Part shown: positions 57,814 to 64,000 of the stretch, piece after piece
Layout of the letters: every line of letters starts with the position of its first letter
Numbering within the stretch: the first letter of the stretch is position 1
Assembly: GCF_001649575.2 (NCBI RefSeq)
Contig: NC_051445.1
Location: forward strand, 3,945,428 to 4,009,427
Length of the DNA: 64,000 bases
Source: Kryptolebias marmoratus
Lineage: Eukaryota > Chordata > Actinopteri > Cyprinodontiformes > Rivulidae
Direction of reading: 5' to 3'
Notes under the pieces: model-generated
The model's database searches: none
What the model saw: the letters and a program-made list of their open reading frames with translations, nothing else
What the model was told of the DNA's origin: nothing
Translations under genes and position numbers: made by a program

Positions 57814-59845
57814 GGTTGAACAACACTAATTATTTAATCAAATTCACCTTATTTATCTTCACTTGAAGGAAACAACATAAGAAAATCAAACTTGCCTATT
57901 TTTTTTATTAATTAGTCAGTCAAATGAGTCAACACAGTTAATGTCTCTAATTCACTTTGGTTAATATGCTGACCAAGAAATAACATCAAACATTTTATTT
58001 TGAAGGCTATTCTATGCCAAATACAGAGACTTTATGAACATTACCACATTTACGTCAGAACACCTGTGTGGTTTTGGATGTCACTGTACCGAACATGATT
58101 GTGATAGTCTTGTAAAAAAATTTCCCGTTATCAGCTGACATCATCTTGTTTCGCAGCAGGAGACTCAGCTGTTTACAGCAGCAGCTACTGATGCTGAACT
58201 GAGAGACCTTCAGTCTTTTTGCCACAGGGTGAGTTACATAACCCCCAGCTCTCCCCCTGGAATAAATCAAATTATTTAAATAAAAGGATAACTTATTCCT
58301 CTGAATGTCACAAGTTAATACCATGTGCATATGTTTACAGTGAACAGAAAAAGGAAAAGTTAGACACAAAGTTATATAAGTCCACCAGTGCACTTTTGTA
58401 TGACAGAAGAGTAATGAAGTGATAAAATGTTGAAGAAAGGTAAATACAGTGTCTGTTGAATAATAGAGGGCAGCTACTCTGTTTGATCAGCAAAACCCAG
58501 GGTGGAAAATATCTGACTCAAAAAGTGCAGAAGAGATGTCATGAATCTATTTACATGGTTGTCTGTTTGCTTGTTTTACTCCCTTTTTTCTTTTCTTTAA
58601 ATTAGTTTGTCAAAAATGCCCACAAGAATGTGACATTATAATAAAAAGCTCCTCTACAGTTTTGCCCAACATTTGGAAAAGAGTTAGAATAAGAAGTGTC
58701 ATCGTGCTGAGGTGACTCGTGGGAATGTGTGACTTTGTAATTAAAAGTACAATGAATTGATTCATAAACCCCGTCCTTCTGTCAGGGGAACATCCAGGCA
58801 CTCTGCGAAAGCTTTAATTTAAAAATCAAAATACTGTAGATTACACGCCGCTGTAATTGCTCTATCCAAGAAAATGTTGGCTCTGCACTTCACTTTGACC
58901 TGTTTCATTAAAAAAGGTGCCTCTGCATTAAATGTTGAACGTAAAAATATATAGGAAAAAAAAGGAGCAGGCTTTTTAAATGTCCCCAATTTAAGCTCCT
59001 GCGCTGCGAGCTACACCCAGTTGAGGAAGGATTAGAACTTTCTGCAAATGAGTGCAAAAAGAAGCGCGCAATCTGCTCTTTTATTTCCACGTACTGCACC
59101 CAGAAAGTGGGCACTTTCTGAAGATAAGAGTGATATTTGAAAGGAGCTGACAGAGTGGGAGATGTGATTTGATGCACTGATCAGTCAGCTCTGATCACAC
59201 TTCTTCAATCAGTGTCAAACTCCTTAGTTTCATTGTCTTCACATCAGCAGACATGACAACGCGTACGCATGATCACACAGACAGTTTGAATCTCCTCTCC
59301 TGGGTTGACTTGAAATTTATTTCTTAACTTGAAATGTAAGAGATGACAAATGAAGCAGAGATTAAACCTTAACAGTGATCTTGTTTTTTTTATTGTATGT
59401 CTGTTTGTTCTGGAAGAACTTTTTCTCAGTTTTTCCTGAGTCTCCTACATTACTTAAAATGAAGTGTTTATCTTAATGAACTGGGAAAATAAGACAGGGT
59501 CCATGTGATCTACAGACTGAAGCTTTGGTCTTTTGGTCTGTTATCCATATTTATTTGCCTTGAATCATTATGTTTTTTTAAATAAAAGTGTACATGATGT
59601 GATGGAAAAGCCAGTTGAAATACTTTTCTGTTCATATTTTATTTCTTCTTTAATGTGCTGTTTACTCCCTCCTTACATTTGGTACAATACTTTGATCTTG
59701 CAGATATATTTATGTTCAAACTAATCACTGCACTTGTATTCTGAGATTCTAAAGGTTTAAAGGATTGTACATAAAGCATTCATAAAAGATTTATAGAAAA
59801 ACAACCCTAGCTGTTCATGCTTTAATAGCCTTATCTAATCTCACA
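57814..59845. other. Non-coding, nothing recognised
   Basis: A minus-strand frame (58393-58055) of 112 codons lacks splice context or family resemblance. No repeat was recognised. Confidence 0.45.
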
Positions 59846-60765
59846 TCAATCAGTCAAACTTTATTTATAAAGCACCTTTAATACACAAAGTGCTTTACAC
59901 CAGATCAAAACAAAATATAGAAGAAAAACAACAAACAAGCAAACAAACAAACTAAACACACACAAACTAGAAAAGTAAATGGTAACTTAAATGACTCAGG
60001 AGTGAAGGAAGTGTGGAAACACAGTTTCACTAATGAGGAAACACCTGAGGTAGGTTTAACAAAAGATACATTTAAAAAAAAAATCATAAAAACATGAATT
60101 CTAAAATCAAAATACAATTAATGAAAACTGAGCAAATAAATGTAAATGTGAGTTAAAATAAAATAAAGTTTTTTTTCCTTTTACATAAGAGTATAAAATC
60201 AAATTACACTGAGAAATAAGTAGAAATAATTCAATTCAAAGTCAAACCAGAAGCACGGTAAAACTAAAAGATTAAATTAATACAGGGCTTGCTAAATTGT
60301 TGGAATAACTAAAATAAGTTAAAGCCAGACTGAACGGGTAAGTCTTGAATTTGCTTTTACAAACATCAACACTCTCAGTCGTCCTCAAGTGTACAGGAAG
60401 GATGTTCCCCAGGTGAGGACCATGAGAAGAAGATGAAGATGGTTTTGGTTCCAACTTTTGGGACAATCAGAAGAACTTTAGAAAACATGAGGGATCAGGA
60501 GGACTTCTAAGATAAACCAAGTCTGATAAACATAAGGCCATAAACAGCCTTAAATAACTTTAAAGAACCAAACGTCATGAAGTTTCTTACAGTTAATAAT
60601 TTGGATGTTCACCAATTGGATAGGAGAAGGCATAAAAAGCAAGCAGATGATTAGATGTATGCTTCATTAGTTTGTCTCTGACCTGAGCAAACTTCTAATC
60701 TGGAGCAGGAGCTGCCATTATTAACACCGAACCCAAATACAATCTGTGGTCAACAAATACATGGC
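59846..60765 (+). repeat. Long teleost repeat ('tttatttataaagcac' type)
   Basis: Starts 'caatcagtcaaactttatttataaagcacc', then 'cacaaagtgctttacac', an A-rich stretch, 'agccagactgaacgggtaagtcttga', 'aaggatgttccccaggtgagg', 'catgagggatcagg', 'cataaggccataaacagcctt', 'ttggatgttcaccaattgg' and 'gagcaggagctgccattatt' (given in parts). This follows a common long non-coding fish repeat in which these blocks describe the same order. No ORF. Related starts lie at 41885 and 63799. Confidence 0.65.
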
Positions 60766-61189
60766 TGCCAGTTTAGGATATTATAGGCCTGATGAATATT
60801 TTTCCAGCTTTTTTTAACCTTAAAGTCTAAGAAAAAAAAGTTTTGCAAAGTAAATATTTTTGACTTATTGCCAAGCATCATACTAATGACTGACTGGGGA
60901 TTTAATGGTCTCATCAGAAGTAGCTGAAATGTATCAAATGAAAATGAGATGCAAATGTACCAGAAATTTTCTAAACAATTTTGTCCTTGGAACACAAGTC
61001 TTTTACAACATAGGTAAAATCTTTACTTACAAGGACAATCATGTCTGTATTAATGTAGACGCAAGAAAAATCATGTATGAACCTCAAAGAAGCCGTTTGA
61101 GGGAATTCAAGAATGAAATAAAAACAGTTTGTCTTTGTCTGTGGCTGTGTGTGCATACATGTGTTTGGATGAGTGTGTTTATGTGCACT
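60766..61189. other. Non-coding, nothing recognised
   Basis: A 175-codon plus-strand frame (60905-61432) begins here. Its first half is compositionally random and its middle runs through a TG-rich stretch. I do not regard it as a gene. Confidence 0.45.
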
Positions 61190-61740
61190 TGGCTAATTTG
61201 CTGCCTGCATGTGATGCCAATGACAGGGGCCATAACCCTGGGCCCCAAACCACTTCCAGCAGCTGAGGCAGTGCCAGGGGGACGGAGGCACCAGCTGGAG
61301 GTAGCGGATGGTAGAAATACCCTTCAAAGTTGGAGTGATGAAACAGCCAAGCAAAACCTCTCAACACTTTGTCTTTGTGCTTCTCATTATGTCTCATCTC
61401 TCAGCTGTGCAGATGGGGAGGATATGCAATGAACATCACTCACTCTAAAAGCAAATGAGTGTGAATTTAAAGGCTGCCTGTCAGATGGTCGATCTCATGT
61501 CTGTAATCACTTCTCACTGAGCTACTGTATGGAAAGCTTTCTGCGACGGCTGTGTCCAAGAAGGAACAAACATTTCCCCAGTTCCTGGCTTATTTTTATC
61601 ACATGGGGCCAGGTTGTGCAGGTCTCTAACAGTCTGGGCAAACAATGCAGCAAGATGGAGGACCGTTTTTGTCTGTTTGTCAGTTTTATTTTCAGGAAGC
61701 GAAGCTCTAAAGAGAAATTATGTTTAACAGTTTGTATACA
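61190..61740. promoter_or_regulatory. Candidate conserved non-coding blocks
   Basis: Two GC-richer, repeat-free patches (about 61210-61320 and 61530-61660) contrast with AT-rich flanks. ORFs through them have no homology I recognise. Enhancer-like by texture only. Confidence 0.22.
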
Positions 61741-62749
61741 GTGGTGTTGTATTCAGTGGCAAAAACAACAAAAAGCAAAATCATTGCAGACAACTTTAGT
61801 GCCTGTTTTACATTAGTACTGCTGTTGTTGTAGACAGAAATGTAGTCGTTCTTTGGAAGGTTAATTCGATCATAGTATTAAATCTAAAGCAAACTGCTGA
61901 GATTTCAGTGACTACAAAATATTAGTTCAATAGGACAAAACATCCTGAAGTTGTTACATGATCATATGAAGTAAACAAAACAGCAATTTGTAGAGAAATG
62001 GTAAAAGTATGTGTAAAGCCAGTTTCTTACTGTTATTATGGTAGCTGTAATAAATGCAAAAACACAAAAATGCCAATTTTCCATTTGTCCTTTCTGAAGA
62101 TCAAAGAAAGAAAGACTTTTTTTTAAAGTATGGTGACCTAATTTAAATTTCAAAACACTTTAACCTGTGAAAAAAAATCATTAGTATTAAATCAAGTGTG
62201 TCTCTAAATAAGGCCAAATGTTGTCAAAGTGACGACCAATTTTTTTTTCTAGTTTTCCCTAACTTTCAACTGTAATTTGCATCAAGTGGATTAATGAATA
62301 ACACCTATACATTTGCAGGGTACTTTACTGCACAGTATAGTAATGAAACTGTATTCTGCAATAATTAAGGTGGACATTAAACAAAAAGATTCTACACCTT
62401 ATTTAATAAAACAAATAAAGCTCTGTGCCCTACTATGAATCAGTGTTATGTTCTGTTGCTTAAGTGAGTCTAAAAGAATTATAATCTAGGTTGTAGCTTC
62501 TATATAAATAATATAACAGGATAAGCTGCAGGCAAAGCCGGTGACTCATCTTTTTTCAAGACAATATACAGAGAATTTGTTGGCTGAACCAAAATAGAGG
62601 TCACCCTGAAACCATGGAAGCTGTCTTGACTTTGTCAGGTTTATGGCACCTGAGGCTGAGGTGAGTACTCACAGCATGAAGAAACTGAGTCAAAAAGAAC
62701 AAAAAAAAAAGACCGTGCAGAGAGAAGGGAAGAGACACCATTAAATTCC
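61741..62749. other. Non-coding, nothing recognised
   Basis: AT-rich, with an A run near 62700-62711. Confidence 0.5.
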
Positions 62750-63110
62750 AAGGTGAAATGGGAGAAACAGCAGATAGGCAGCATGTGTCCCGGTCATCAG
62801 GCCTCGACATCCAAACAGCCGCCGACTCTGTTTCAGAGCAACAATCGATTAGCTGACGCACACACAACGTGCCACGACTGGCAAAGGTTGCTGTTCATGT
62901 TCACTTCTTCTCCCGGTCTTGAAAATTGGATTTGCATTTCGGGGAGACAATAGTTTCCTGTGTGTGTGAGATGTGTGTAATGTGTTTGATCAGACGGTGA
63001 GCTCGTTGCTGGAGTAACCGTCCTGTTGCACAGCAGTGTCTCGGTGGAATGTTAGAAGATGTCACCGTATGCCTCTTTTCTTTGCATTCGCTCTTCACCC
63101 AACCATAAAA
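62750..63110. promoter_or_regulatory. Candidate conserved non-coding block
   Basis: Repeat-free, less AT-rich segment with several CpGs. It includes an 'ATCGATTAG' homeodomain/CUX-like site near 62845-62853. No exon was recognised. Confidence 0.25.
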
Positions 63111-63798
63111 GCACTTTAATGTCATTTCATTAAAGTGAACTAAGCCAACAGACTGTCACAGCCTTGCATTATCTCTATGATAATTTAAAACTAGCGGAGC
63201 AGTGCAACGTGACAGTTTAAAATCACAGAGGCTTCTCGGGAATACAGAAATCGGATTAATTTTCTACAATGATTTTTCCTTTAAGTTAAGAATTTCTTCG
63301 TTTTGCTCCTCCTTCCTAAGAGGAAAAAGCGGACGAAGTGATGCAAAGTGAAACTTCCTCATTCATCCAGAAACCGTATCCAAACCGTGGAATGAGATTT
63401 AAAGATCTAAGCAATTAAACACAAAGATAGGCGGTCTTTTTTTTTTTTTTACGCCTTTGACCAAATCCCTCACATTTGTCTTAGTGGTTGCTTAGTAACC
63501 ATAATCCGTGCTTAGTGCACACCTGGAAGGAGATGTTTGGAATATTTTTGTGGTTAAAAATGGACAGGAAATAAGGCAATGTGTTAGACAGTGCTGAGAA
63601 GCACACAAAATAAGAAAGTGGAAAGTCAGATTAAGAGTTTGTGAGTTTCTTCCACCACCTGGGAAGGCATTACTGAAAAAAAGACAATTAATTCTGTTGC
63701 ACTCATTTTTACCATTTTGTTTTTTTATTTGAGGGATTTGTCTTTTAGCCATAATTAGACAATATTCTACGTTGCTTGGAAAAGCTTTTCTTTCCAAG
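63111..63798. other. Non-coding, X-box-like palindrome
   Basis: AT-rich. Contains a T run (63439-63451) and, at 63486-63500, GGTTGCTTAGTAACC, a near-perfect palindrome fitting the loose RFX X-box pattern. Confidence 0.45.
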
Positions 63799-64000
63799 GA
63801 AGGTAGGTAGGTAGGTACATTTATTTATATAGCACTTTTCAGCACGAGGCGACTCAAAGTGCTTTACAACACAGAACAAAATTACAGACAAAGTTACAGA
63901 AACAAACTTACAGAAAGGTTCAAGATACAATGATAACTAATTGTCTAAATAAGCTAAGCTAAACTAAACAGATCTAAGCATGACTAAATGTACAGAACTA
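63799..64000 (+). repeat. Repeat start cut by window end
   Basis: (GGTA)n at 63801-63818 leads into 'catttatttatatagcactttt', 'gactcaaagtgctttacaa' and an A/C-rich stretch, the same opening as the repeat at 59846. The element continues beyond the window. Confidence 0.7.

Noticed and set aside
58055..58393. 112-codon minus-strand ORF
   Set aside because: No recognisable domain, no signal peptide and no splice sites; probably chance.
60905..61432. 175-codon ORF with a Cys/Val-rich middle
   Set aside because: The middle is a TG-rich stretch; no family resemblance, Kozak or splice context was found.
1..64000. Novel multi-gene system, operon or CRISPR array
   Set aside because: No clustered ORFs with shared context and no regularly spaced direct repeats. 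The window has eukaryotic, teleost-like repeat content.

Overview
The window looks like non-coding DNA from a teleost fish. It is AT-rich, has long CA, TA and ATACAT microsatellites, and carries decayed copies of repeats typical of teleosts: Tc1-like transposons, several non-LTR retrotransposon 3' ends, and tails reading 'aataaactgaattgaactg'. The mixture suggests a percomorph, perhaps a killifish or relative, but the species cannot be fixed from sequence alone. I find no intact, recognisable protein-coding gene, tRNA, rRNA, known miRNA or CRISPR array.

Layout. Bases 1-3450 may contain the upstream end of a minus-strand gene: a CpG-containing block with GC boxes and CCAAT boxes (about 3140-3450), followed on the minus strand by a possible untranslated first exon with a consensus donor at 2960/2959. 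No convincing downstream coding exon is visible. From 3.5 to 28 kb the DNA is mostly unique and AT-rich. It holds two Tc1 remnants (5.7-6.4 and 23.9-24.4 kb), LINE fragments (4.1, 7.2 and 23.0-23.5 kb), an unrecognised 169-codon ORF (8.6-9.1 kb) and a clear hairpin (22.07-22.16 kb). From 28 to 46 kb interspersed repeats dominate, and 54 kb marks the last copy of the main family. From 46 to 64 kb there are a compound microsatellite, a LINE fragment (48 kb), a possible two-exon gene or pseudogene (50.7-51.3 kb), a hAT-like MITE (57.6 kb) and two copies of a repeat that opens with 'tttatttata..gcac' (59.8 and 63.8 kb).

The most prominent structure is one interspersed family of about 410 bp, present at least 15 times in both orientations (about 4.5 kb in total). 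Its full-length copies open with a hairpin around a TTAT..GCC motif, and that motif reappears inverted near the 3' end, so a non-autonomous DNA element is the best reading. Several GC-richer, repeat-free blocks (19.2-20.1, 25.0-25.3, 56.7-56.95, 61.2-61.7 and 62.75-63.1 kb) could be conserved regulatory elements, but only alignment to other fish can show this.

I looked for a novel multi-gene system and did not find one. The items most worth following up are the hairpin repeat family, the possible promoter and exon near 3 kb, the hairpin at 22.1 kb and the spliced ORF at 50.7 kb.
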